DNA of 23,897 nt, taken from NCBI GenBank assembly GCA_038229595.1, contig JBBROH010000044.1:1-23897 (forward strand), written 5' to 3'. Positions 8,812 to 15,002 of this stretch are shown piece after piece. Position numbers and translations under genes: made by a program. This stretch comes from JBBROH01 sp038229595 (GTDB taxonomy: Bacteria > Chloroflexota > Chloroflexia > QHBQ01). The notes under the pieces were generated by a model that worked only from the letters and a program-made list of their open reading frames with translations, made no database searches and was not told where the DNA came from. Position 1 is the first letter of the stretch, and each line of letters starts with the position of its first letter.

Positions 8812-9421
8812 AGAAGGGGATGAAAAGCATTAGTGAGTTGATCATGGAGTATTTCAGTGCGCGACCAATGCAAGAACTGAGTCATAACCCTGTCGTAGAC
8901 TGGGTAACAGAGCAGTACATTGCTCAAGGTGGTACTACGCCACGTGATCCCTGGAGGGCTATAAGGAGTCTATATCAAAGTGGGAAGCTCATTCAAGTAC
9001 GGCCAGGCATTTACAAGTTTGATCCAGACGCTGTTACCGACGTTGCCGCAAATAACTTTAGCGAAGAAGTGAGGAGGCAGGTACTAGAGCGTGATGGATA
9101 CAGATGCGTAGTTTGTGGGCGCGGTCGTGAACATGGTGTAGAGCTTTGTGTTGATCACAAGAAGCCAGGTCACGGGGTGGTGACAACTCAGTAGAAAATG
9201 GTGAGACGCTCTGCTCGGAGCACAACCTGCTAAAGAAGAACTACTCTCAGCTAGAAATGGGCAAAAGATACTTTGCTAGGATATTGAAGAAGGCTGAGAA
9301 AGAAGGAGATGAAGGTATTATCGATCTCTGCACAGAAATACTTAACACTTACGAGAAGTTCCACGTCAACGGACACGTAAGTAGGATTGCTGAGGACGTT
9401 CCGCCAGAGCAGCAAGGCTAG
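8808..9421 (+). pseudogene. Winged-helix/HNH restriction endonuclease, frameshifted in the HNH motif
   Basis: The frame from GTG 8808 (AGGAG 6 bases upstream, overlapping the methyltransferase stop) ends at TAG 9192-9194. ATG 8820, with AGGTGA 8 bases before it, is an equally good start. Residues about 8-75 look like a winged-helix domain (DPWRAIRSLYQSGKLIQVRPG). Then come RRQVLERDGYRCVVCG (Cys100, Cys103) and VDHKKPGHG (His117), the first half of an HNH motif. The other half, DNSVENGETLCSEHNLLKK, continues in the -1 frame and runs to TAG 9419-9421. Adding one G to the GGGG run at 9174-9177 would restore a protein of about 204 residues with a complete HNH core. As written, the product lacks the Asn and second His and should be inactive. 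It could be a true lesion or a single-base sequence error. The partner is the adjacent methyltransferase, so this is most simply the restriction half of that system. Confidence 0.8.
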
Positions 9422-9456
9422 CCTGAACATAAACCATCAGTAGGCAAAATGTCATT

Positions 9457-9501
9457 GTCAACAAGCCCCCGCCCGATCAACAGGAGGGGCTGCTTGTTGA
9501 C
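9457..9501 (-). terminator. Inverted repeat between convergent genes, likely terminator
   Basis: GTCAACAAGC (9457-9466) pairs perfectly with GCTTGTTGAC (9492-9501), and an inner CCCC/GGGG extends the stem beyond a 2-base bulge. It lies between the converging nuclease and carbamoyltransferase genes. Reading the minus strand, a short T run (ATTTT) follows about 10 bases after the stem, so termination of the carbamoyltransferase transcript is plausible. It could act in both directions. Confidence 0.5.
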
Positions 9502-9581
9502 TACCTACTTCTCCTGCGCCAGAGCGCAAGCTGCCCACCGCTACTTCCAACCTGTGCTTACAAGTGGGACAGGTGAGGTGG

Positions 9582-10517
9582 CTACTGCATCAGCAGGGCT
9601 AGCAAACCCTTCTGCGCGTGCAGGCGGTTCTCGGCTTCGTCGAAGACCACGCTCTGCGGGCCGTCGATCACCTCGTCGGTGATCTCGCTGCCGCGGTGGG
9701 CGGGCAGGCAGTGCAGCACCAACGCATCCTTGTTGGCGAGGCCGACTAGCTGGCTGTTGATCTGGTAGGGGGCGAAGATGCGGGCGCGCTCTGCGGCTTG
9801 GTCCTCCTGGCCCATGCTGGCCCACACGTCGGTATAGATCACATCTACGCCGCGCACCGCTTCGGGGTCGTTGCTGAACTCGATGCTGGCACCAGTGGCG
9901 GCGGCCAGTTCCCGCGCCTTGCCCTCAACCAGCTTGATTTCCAGGTCGTAACCTTCCGGGTGGACGACCTTCATGTTCACGCCCATCGTGGCGCAGGCGA
10001 GCAGTAGGCTGGCGGCCACGTTGTTGCCGTCACCGACGAAGGCCAGAGTGAGACCACGCAGAGCGTGCCGCTTCTCGTAGATAGTAAAGAGGTCGGCTAG
10101 TGCCTGACAAGGGTGTTCGTCGTTGCTGAGGCCGTTGATCACTGGCACGCCCGCATGCTGGGCCAGGTCTACTACCTTCTGATGCTCGAAGACGCGGGCC
10201 ATGATGCCGTCCACCATACGGCCAAAGACGCGGGCGATGTCGGCTACCGACTCGCGCTTGCCGAGGCCGATGTCGTTGGGGCTGAGGTAGAGCGCGTGGC
10301 CGCCAAGCTGGAACATCCCCGTCTCAAAGCTGACGCGCGTGCGGGCGGAGGGCTTCTCGAAGATCATGGCGAGAGCGCGGCCTTTGAGGATGTCGTGCGC
10401 TTCACCCGCCTTGACGCGCCGCTTGAGGTCGGCAGCCATGTCGAACACGGCCCACATCTGCTCTGCATTGAGGTCGGCACTGGATACGAGGCTACGCCCC
10501 TTCATGCTGAATGCCAC
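9582..10517 (-). CDS. argF: Ornithine carbamoyltransferase
   Basis: A 311-residue protein of normal length for the family. It joins carbamoyl phosphate and ornithine to give citrulline and phosphate, in the cytoplasm. The signature motifs are all present: carbamoyl-phosphate loop SARTR (57-61; usually STRTR), HPCQALAD (135-142), the ornithine-binding SMG loop (DVWASMGQE, near 230) and HCLPAHRG (269-276) with the catalytic Cys270. The chosen start is GTG 10517, with AGGAGG 11 bases upstream. ATG 10505, four codons later, is the alternative and would give MKGRSLVSS, but sits further from that ribosome-binding site. The open frame continues upstream without family resemblance. Carbamate kinase lies two genes upstream on the same strand. 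The enzyme could therefore be the catabolic form (arcB) rather than the biosynthetic one (argF); sequence alone does not settle it. A palindrome and a hairpin lie just upstream. Confidence 0.93.
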   Translation of the reverse strand: MAFSMKGRSLVSSADLNAEQMWAVFDMAADLKRRVKAGEAHDILKGRALAMIFEKPSARTRVSFETGMFQLGGHALYLSPNDIGLGKRESVADIARVFGRMVDGIMARVFEHQKVVDLAQHAGVPVINGLSNDEHPCQALADLFTIYEKRHALRGLTLAFVGDGNNVAASLLLACATMGVNMKVVHPEGYDLEIKLVEGKARELAAATGASIEFSNDPEAVRGVDVIYTDVWASMGQEDQAAERARIFAPYQINSQLVGLANKDALVLHCLPAHRGSEITDEVIDGPQSVVFDEAENRLHAQKGLLALLMQ

Positions 10518-10545
10518 GGCTGTTGCTTCCTCCTGTATGATGCTG

Positions 10546-10560
10546 GTTTGTGCCACAAAC
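10546..10560. promoter_or_regulatory. 15-bp perfect palindrome upstream of the carbamoyltransferase
   Basis: GTTTGTG-C-CACAAAC is a perfect 7-bp inverted repeat with a 1-base centre, 13 bases upstream of the AGGAGG ribosome-binding site of the carbamoyltransferase. The 1-base centre favours a protein-binding site over an RNA hairpin. It does not look like the E. coli ARG box. A repressor operator is possible but inferred. Confidence 0.4.
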
Positions 10561-10583
10561 AAGGGCGTACCCGCTGTACGCCC
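10559..10583 (-). terminator. Hairpin terminator after the HicB-like gene
   Basis: A perfect 8-bp stem (GGGCGTAC / GTACGCCC) with a 5-base loop lies 46 bases beyond the stop of the HicB-like gene on the minus strand. It is followed by TTGTTTGT, an imperfect T tract. It probably ends or attenuates transcription before the carbamoyltransferase. Confidence 0.55.
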
Positions 10584-10629
10584 CACCCTGCTTGCTGAAC
10601 TGCTGCCTTGCCCATGAGCGCACTGCTTG

Positions 10630-11070
10630 CTAGGCGGCGAGCGGTACGTCGGCCTGGTTGAAGAACTCGTCCCAGGTCTCCTCGGCGGCCTGCTCATCAT
10701 CTTCGGCCATGTTAAGTAGTTCGTCCAGGCTGAGGCCAACTGAGTGAGCAATGTTGGCGAGGGTGCCAGGGGGGATCAGTTCGTCGTCGAAATTGGGGAC
10801 GGTAACGAACAAATCCTGCTGCGTCTCGCTGGGGTCGTTGAGGTGCGATTCGAGGGCGCGGACGATGCGCTCCTCGGCTTGCATCAGGCCATGTCCGTAA
10901 CTGAAGCAGCCGGGTACCTCAGCTACGCTGGCGTTGTAGTAGCCATAGAAGTCGCTGTCGTACTCTGGCACGAACAGGAGGGTATAGTTGCGCCCAGCGA
11001 TCTGCACCCAACTCTGAATCGCCTGGTCGGCGTTGGTATGTTCGTGGCTGTGCTGGTGGCGGTCGTTCAT
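10630..11070 (-). CDS. HicB-like protein with C-terminal HicA-type helix, no partner
   Basis: A 146-residue protein from ATG 11070 with AGGGA 7 bases upstream. An earlier in-frame ATG at 11097 would sit on the predicted transcription start. After a His-rich start (RHQHSHEH), residues 28-78 resemble the HicB RNase-H-like fold: NYTLLFVPEY, then the signature EVPGCFSYGHG, then a helix AEERIVRALESHL. In toxin-antitoxin systems HicB neutralises the HicA RNase. No HicA gene lies on either side. Residues 99-118 (IPPGTLANIAHSVGLSLDEL) instead resemble the C-terminal helix found in many HicA-type toxins, followed by an acidic tail (AEDDEQAAEETWDEF). No DNA-binding domain typical of full HicB antitoxins is seen. 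It may be a solitary regulator; a role in the flanking arginine genes is only suggested by position. Confidence 0.6.
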   Translation of the reverse strand: MNDRHQHSHEHTNADQAIQSWVQIAGRNYTLLFVPEYDSDFYGYYNASVAEVPGCFSYGHGLMQAEERIVRALESHLNDPSETQQDLFVTVPNFDDELIPPGTLANIAHSVGLSLDELLNMAEDDEQAAEETWDEFFNQADVPLAA

Positions 11071-11103
11071 CTCTGCGTCCCTTGTCTCTTTGTGCATAGC
11101 TGT

Positions 11104-11109
11104 ATTATA
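11104..11109 (-). promoter_or_regulatory. -10 box of the HicB-like gene
   Basis: A consensus TATAAT on the minus strand (ATTATA as written) lies 33 bases before the chosen ATG. The -35 is not clear; TTGCCG is 20 bases further upstream. Its presence supports transcription separate from carbamate kinase. Confidence 0.45.
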
Positions 11110-11218
11110 CCACAAGAGGCCGCAAAAAGCGGCAACTGTGGGCTGCAAGGGGCAGTAGCGGATGACAACGCGCAGCAAGCTACACCTGCGTTTTCAACCA
11201 CCAGTTGCTTGCCGCAGC

Positions 11219-12166
11219 TTAGTCGTTGCTCTTGACAATGATCGTGCCGGTGCGTTCGTCCAGGGCAGCGAGGGCGTTTTCGATGCGAGTAATGACGGAA
11301 ATGCGGCTGCGACCAGACTCGGCGAAGCGGATGGCAGCCTGCACCTTCGGCAGCATACTGCCCTTCGCAAACTGGCCTTCTTCCACATACTGGCGCGCTT
11401 TAGCCGAGGTGAGCCGACCAAGATCGCGCTGCTCTGCGGTGCGGAAGTTGATCGCGGCGTGGGCTACGTCAGTGAGGATCAGCAGGCGGTCTGCGTCCAA
11501 CTGGTCAGCAAGCAATGCCCCAGCGAGGTCTTTGTCGATTACTGCCTCGATACCACCTAGCTGCCCGGCTTCGCGCAGCACTGGCACGCCACCACCCCCG
11601 GCGCAGATTACGACTGCGCCGTAGAGGAGCATCTGCAAGATAGGGCCGATCTCGATGATCTCGTGGGGAGTGGGCGAGGGAACGACGCGGCGGTAGCCAC
11701 GCCCGCTATCTTCAACCATCGCGTAGCCCTTCGCCTTGAGGTCGTCAGCCTCGGCTTCGCTGTAAAAGGGGCCAACCGGCTTGCTGGGCGACTGGAAGGC
11801 AGGGTCGGCGGCCTCAACCAACACCTGGGTGAGGATGGTAACGACTGGCTTCCTGATCTCCCTGGCAGCGAGGGCGTTGCTGAGCGACTGTTGGATCATA
11901 TAGCCGATCATGCCCTGGCTCTCTGCGCCACACACATCCATTGGCATCGGCGGCACTGTGGCCTTCGCCAACTCTTGCTGAAGCAGCAGATCGCCAACCT
12001 GGGGGCCGTTGCCGTGGGTGATCACCACACGGTAGCCCGCCTCGATAATCGCGGCAACCTGGTTCATGCTCTCCTGAACGTGGTGTAGCTGCTGGCTAAA
12101 CTCGCCCGCTTCCTTGCTGCTCTTGATCGCATTGCCTCCCAGCGCGACCACGATTGTCTCGGCCAT
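11219..12166 (-). CDS. arcC: Carbamate kinase
   Basis: A 315-residue protein, matching the usual 310 or so. It transfers phosphate between carbamoyl phosphate and ADP to give ATP and carbamate, which breaks down to ammonia and CO2; it acts in the cytoplasm. The amino-acid-kinase fold is shown by VVALGGNA (6-13), THGNGPQVGDLL (50-61), PSPTPHEIIE (163-172), ICAGGGGVPV (187-196) and EAVIDKDLA (207-215), all typical of carbamate kinases. The ATG follows AAGGAGAGGC directly, a strong ribosome-binding site. The gene stands upstream of the HicB-like gene and the ornithine carbamoyltransferase on the same strand, with about 150 bases and a separate -10 box between. This is part of an arginine deiminase pathway arrangement, but the deiminase gene itself is not in the window. 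The call is firm. Confidence 0.95.
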   Translation of the reverse strand: MAETIVVALGGNAIKSSKEAGEFSQQLHHVQESMNQVAAIIEAGYRVVITHGNGPQVGDLLLQQELAKATVPPMPMDVCGAESQGMIGYMIQQSLSNALAAREIRKPVVTILTQVLVEAADPAFQSPSKPVGPFYSEAEADDLKAKGYAMVEDSGRGYRRVVPSPTPHEIIEIGPILQMLLYGAVVICAGGGGVPVLREAGQLGGIEAVIDKDLAGALLADQLDADRLLILTDVAHAAINFRTAEQRDLGRLTSAKARQYVEEGQFAKGSMLPKVQAAIRFAESGRSRISVITRIENALAALDERTGTIIVKSND

Positions 12167-12240
12167 GCCTCTCCTTTTCTGGGGCGAGCAACACTGCCCG
12201 CGTGCTGTTGGCCCAACGCAGCAGTGCGCCAGGCGCGGCT

Positions 12241-12246
12241 ATTATA
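12241..12246 (-). promoter_or_regulatory. Candidate -10 box of carbamate kinase
   Basis: TATAAT on the minus strand (ATTATA as written) is 74 bases upstream of the carbamate kinase ATG and downstream of the PPOX-gene stop. No acceptable -35 is seen. Confidence 0.4.
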
Positions 12247-12274
12247 CCAGAGTAGAGGGGGTGCAGGGAAGGCC

Positions 12275-12901
12275 CTAACTTGCCAGGCCCACGAACTTGT
12301 GACGGGCGAACCTGCTTGCGCCGACCAGCCCTGCGCCGAGCCGTAGCCCACCTAAGCTGCTAGCCACTGCTTCTCCTGCCGCTTGTGCGCCAAAGTGCCA
12401 GCGGGTTGCTGTCGCGTGGAAATCGCTCTCTAGCCAGCTAAGTACCTTCAGCGGGCGCAGGCAGAAGGTACGGGTGTTGGGGTCGCTGCTGTCGGGCCGG
12501 AAGCTGTACTTCCTCTCGTACTCAGTCGCGTAGTCGGTTGGTAGAGCTGCCCCCGATAGGCTCGCCACTATCCCTTCGAGGATCACCACGTTGTCGCCGC
12601 TTTCCAGGTGGACAACGAGGTTGGGGTTGGCCGCCAGGTTCTTGCCCTTACGCGAGGCGGGGTCAGCCCCAAAGTAGAGTGCGCCGCCCAGCCACACGCC
12701 CCAGACTGGCATGGCGTGCGGCCTGCCATCAGGGTAGGTGCTGCACAGCCAGTAATTGCGGGCGGCGGCCAGTTGCGCGCTGACCTGCGGCCAGCCAAAC
12801 CTGGTTAGGTCAGGCGGGGTAGCAGGGATTTCGTAGCTGCCAGGCATCTGCGGGCGGTCGGCGGCGGTCGGTTGGGGCGCGGCTGCGGTTTGCTCGGTCA
12901 T
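12275..12901 (-). CDS. Pyridoxamine 5'-phosphate oxidase-fold flavoprotein
   Basis: A 208-residue protein; AGGAGG lies 7 bases before the ATG. Residues about 38-145 form the split-barrel PPOX fold: NYWLCSTYPDGRPHAMPVWG (49-68), then GALYFGADPASRKGKNLAANPN, then VVHLESGDNVVILEG. This pattern (substrate-side strand, Arg/Lys-rich cofactor loop, buried strand) is typical of FMN- or F420-binding oxidoreductases of the PPOX class, not of true PdxH. The N-terminal 25 residues are Ala/Pro/Thr-rich and likely disordered. The C-terminal 50 or so residues, ending GLRLGAGLVGASRFARHK, are beyond the core. Cofactor and substrate cannot be assigned from sequence. It is followed by carbamate kinase on the same strand but has no obvious link to it. 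Confidence 0.8.
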   Translation of the reverse strand: MTEQTAAAPQPTAADRPQMPGSYEIPATPPDLTRFGWPQVSAQLAAARNYWLCSTYPDGRPHAMPVWGVWLGGALYFGADPASRKGKNLAANPNLVVHLESGDNVVILEGIVASLSGAALPTDYATEYERKYSFRPDSSDPNTRTFCLRPLKVLSWLESDFHATATRWHFGAQAAGEAVASSLGGLRLGAGLVGASRFARHKFVGLAS

Positions 12902-12989
12902 CGGCTAGCCTCCTGTCCTAATCTTCTGTCTCGCGCTCATTACAGCAGAGGGATGCTGACACTCTCCGCCGATTACGGTGATTTTGGGC

Positions 12990-13022
12990 AAAAAGAGAAG
13001 CGGCTGGAACAATTCCAACCGC
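12990..13022 (-). terminator. Terminator of tRNA-Leu
   Basis: A 10-bp stem (GCGGTTGGAA / TTCCAGCCGC on the minus strand, one G-T pair) with a 3-base loop lies about 10 bases beyond the tRNA 3' end. It is followed by TTCTCTTTTTG. Confidence 0.75.
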
Positions 13023-13032
13023 ATCTACTCTG

Positions 13033-13118
13033 TGGTGCCGAAGGCGGGATTTGAACCCGCACATCCGTAAGGACACTACGCCCTGAACGTAGCGCGTCTG
13101 CCGTTTCGCCACTTCGGC
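13033..13118 (-). tRNA. tRNA-Leu (anticodon CAG)
   Basis: The acceptor arms GCCGAAG and CTTCGGC pair fully, with discriminator A and an encoded CCA at 13033-13035. The anticodon arm CTACG-TTCAGGG-CGTAG gives anticodon CAG (written as CTG at 13083-13085), which reads CUG. The long variable arm (GTGTCCTTACGGATGT) marks a class II tRNA, as expected for leucine. The T arm contains GGTTCAAATCC. It is flanked by its own promoter and terminator. Confidence 0.97.
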
Positions 13119-13130
13119 TTGCTGCGTTGT

Positions 13131-13159
13131 AGTATACCTTAATAGAGCGGGTTTGTCAA
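13131..13159 (-). promoter_or_regulatory. Strong sigma70 promoter of tRNA-Leu
   Basis: On the minus strand, a consensus TTGACA (13154-13159 as TGTCAA) and TATACT (13131-13136 as AGTATA) are exactly 17 bases apart. The start of transcription would fall about 7 bases before the mature tRNA 5' end. Confidence 0.85.
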
Positions 13160-13195
13160 GGACGAGCGAACCCTTCTGCTACAATATGCTCTCGC

Positions 13196-13969
13196 TCAAG
13201 CCCGCTGCAAACCAGTACGCACGGCTGGCAACAGGGCGTAGAGGCCAAGCGCGACGGCCAGCAGCCCCAGGCCGCCGGTGATAGGGTAGCCGCGCACGCC
13301 TGCAACCAGGCCGAACTGAAGCGCGTTCATCGTGTAGAGGAGCGGAGGGAGCCAGGGGTAGCGCGGCTGCTTGGGCCGCCCGATCAGCAGCCCTGCCGCC
13401 GCGCCGAGTAGGGTGCCAACAACAGCCCAGGCCACGAAATTGACAGTTGGCACTCCGTAGTAAGGGCCGCCCTCCAACCACCGCCAGAAGCCAGTCAGGT
13501 AGACGGCGACTGGCTCGATCAGCAGGTCTAGCAACATGGTCAGCAGGCCAGCGGTAACGGCCAGCAGCAATAGTGGGCGGCCACTCGGCCACTGGCCCAG
13601 GATGCTACGCCCTTTGAGAGGCAGCAGGGCAGGGTCGCCCGCTGTCGGGCCAGGTAGGAGCGCAGAGGCAACCGCCCACGACCCCAGCACCACTACGATC
13701 CAGGCGAAGGGGATCGCCAGCGGCACCGTATCGGCAACCAGCGGCGCGAGTACGTTGGTGTAGGCGTAGCGGCCAAAGATGCTGCCGCTGCGTACCCCCG
13801 CGTACTCTACGCCAAAAGAGGCGGCAAGCACCACAGCGGCGAACAGCAGGCCAATGCCCAGCCCACGGTTAATCACTACCCAACCAGTGGCCGCCAGCCC
13901 CGCCAGGATCAGCAGCAGGCCACTGACCCACAGGCTGTCGGCCAGCAGTGGCGCGTTGATCACCTGCAT
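13196..13969 (-). CDS. CruF-type carotenoid biosynthesis membrane protein
   Basis: At least 257 residues with about seven hydrophobic helices. The family pattern (PF04240, including CruF hydratases) is visible as FGVEYAGVRSGSIFGRYAYT, then VPLAIPFAWIVV, then LLIEPVAVYLTGFWRW and GGPYYGVPTVNFVAWAVVG. Characterised members add water to carotenoid end groups in the membrane. Whether this protein is a hydratase in the strict sense is unknown. The only ATG is at 13969, but the same frame stays open further upstream with codon choice and hydrophobicity like the gene itself (RILTLGCFAAYAFVYVPGL precedes that Met by two residues). No ATG, GTG or TTG occurs there; a CTG at 14047 overlaps the stop of the SDR gene by two bases and would add 26 residues. 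The true start is therefore probably CTG 14047, or a start has been lost. The gene follows the SDR closely and is likely cotranscribed. Confidence 0.82.
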   Translation of the reverse strand: MQVINAPLLADSLWVSGLLLILAGLAATGWVVINRGLGIGLLFAAVVLAASFGVEYAGVRSGSIFGRYAYTNVLAPLVADTVPLAIPFAWIVVVLGSWAVASALLPGPTAGDPALLPLKGRSILGQWPSGRPLLLLAVTAGLLTMLLDLLIEPVAVYLTGFWRWLEGGPYYGVPTVNFVAWAVVGTLLGAAAGLLIGRPKQPRYPWLPPLLYTMNALQFGLVAGVRGYPITGGLGLLAVALGLYALLPAVRTGLQRA

Positions 13970-14043
13970 TATCAGCCCAGGAACGTAGACGAAGGCGTAG
14001 GCCGCAAAGCAGCCGAGGGTGAGGATGCGGGTAGCGGGCGTGT

Positions 14044-14841
14044 TCAGCTTGCGATCCCCTCGCCACCGTCCACACGGATGATGTCGCCAGTCAGCCAGGT
14101 GAGGTCGGGGCGGCTGAGGGTGGCAATCACGCGGGCCACATCGTCGGGCGTGGTCAGGCGGCCACCAGGGTTCATCGCCAAAGCCTTCTCAACCATCACC
14201 TCGCTGCCTGGTATCTTGCGTAGGGCGGCGGTGTCGGTTACGCCCGCCTCGACACAGTTAGCGGTTACCCCATGTGGGCCAAGCTCCAGGGCAAGCTGGC
14301 GGATATGCGACTCTAGGGCGGCTTTGGCAGCCGAGACTGCGCCATAGCTGCGGTAGACGCGCCGCCCGCCTGCGCTGGTCATGGCGAAGATATGGCTGCC
14401 TTGCAAAAGCAAGCCCCGCCGGAACAGGTCTTGTGTCCAGTAAACCAGACTGTGGGCCATCACATCAAGGGTCATGTCCATGTTCTGCTGGCTGATCGCC
14501 TCATCGGGGTTGACGGTGATATAGGGCTTGAGCGTACCAAAAGCCAATGAGTGCATCAGCACGCCGACGGTGCCGCCTTCTGCGCTGCGCTGCGCCAGTT
14601 CGTCCAGCACTATCGCCCGCTTCTCAGCGTTGGCCGCATTCATGTTGAAGTAGAGGGCTTCCTGCCCCGTTGCCCTGATGTCAGCGATCACCTGCTCTAC
14701 GTCGGGCATGGTGCTGGGGCGGTCGAGGTGAACGCCACAGATGTGGTAGCCCTCATGTGCCAGGGTGCGGGCCGTTGCCGCCCCAAACCCGCTGCTCGCG
14801 CCCAGGATCAAGGCCCAGCGCGCCTGCTTCTTCTCGTCCAA
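14044..14841 (-). CDS. Enoyl-ACP-reductase-like short-chain dehydrogenase
   Basis: A 265-residue Rossmann-fold oxidoreductase. The start is TTG 14841, with AAGGAGGAA about 5 bases upstream; no better start is present. The nucleotide-binding loop is GASSGFG (14-20). The active site is YGAVSAAK (Tyr166, Lys173), a Y-x6-K spacing that marks the divergent SDRs such as FabI and FabL enoyl-ACP reductases rather than the classic Y-x3-K. HSLAFG (97-102) also parallels FabI. The C-terminal part (VTDTAALRKIPG, then NPGGRLTTPDDVARV and GDIIRVDGG) resembles FabL. It may catalyse the last step of fatty-acid elongation or reduce a related enoyl substrate, using NAD(P)H. It lies immediately upstream of the CruF-type gene, with which it overlaps if that gene starts at CTG. 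Family secure, substrate uncertain. Confidence 0.82.
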   Translation of the reverse strand: MDEKKQARWALILGASSGFGAATARTLAHEGYHICGVHLDRPSTMPDVEQVIADIRATGQEALYFNMNAANAEKRAIVLDELAQRSAEGGTVGVLMHSLAFGTLKPYITVNPDEAISQQNMDMTLDVMAHSLVYWTQDLFRRGLLLQGSHIFAMTSAGGRRVYRSYGAVSAAKAALESHIRQLALELGPHGVTANCVEAGVTDTAALRKIPGSEVMVEKALAMNPGGRLTTPDDVARVIATLSRPDLTWLTGDIIRVDGGEGIAS

Positions 14842-14948
14842 GTGGTTCCTCCTTCAGCGCAGGCCGCAGCCTGCTCGTGTGCCGAGTCTAGCACGAGCCT
14901 GCTGGCTTGTCAAGCAGTTTGGGCAGGCAGCAGGCGGACGAATTGTGG

Positions 14949-14954
14949 TACAAT
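14949..14954 (+). promoter_or_regulatory. Candidate -10 box of the kinase-phosphatase gene
   Basis: TACAAT lies 48 bases before ATG 15003, in the divergent gap with the SDR gene. No matching -35 is found at 16-18 bases. Confidence 0.35.
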
Positions 14955-15002
14955 GACGAACAACTTTTGGTTAGTTGCCAAGCAAAGGGAGCCAGTCAAC
15001 GC

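Noticed and set aside
7574..9581. Prophage or transposon carrying the methyltransferase
   Set aside because: No integrase, transposase, direct target repeats or phage structural genes are visible; only the base composition points to transfer.
10113..10598. Plus-strand open frame of 161 codons
   Set aside because: It is antisense to ornithine carbamoyltransferase, whose motifs are all intact on the minus strand.
11119..11133. GCCGC-AAAAA-GCGGC hairpin upstream of the HicB-like gene
   Set aside because: A 5-bp stem without a T tract; it overlaps the -35 region and may be chance in G+C-rich DNA.
11172..11215. Inverted repeat GCAGCAAGC / GCTTGCCGC after carbamate kinase
   Set aside because: The loop is 26 bases and no T tract follows on the minus strand, so it is not a convincing terminator.
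14873..14898. Inverted repeat GCTCGTG / CACGAGC in the SDR leader
   Set aside because: Seven pairs with a 12-base loop, no T tract and no known match; could be chance.
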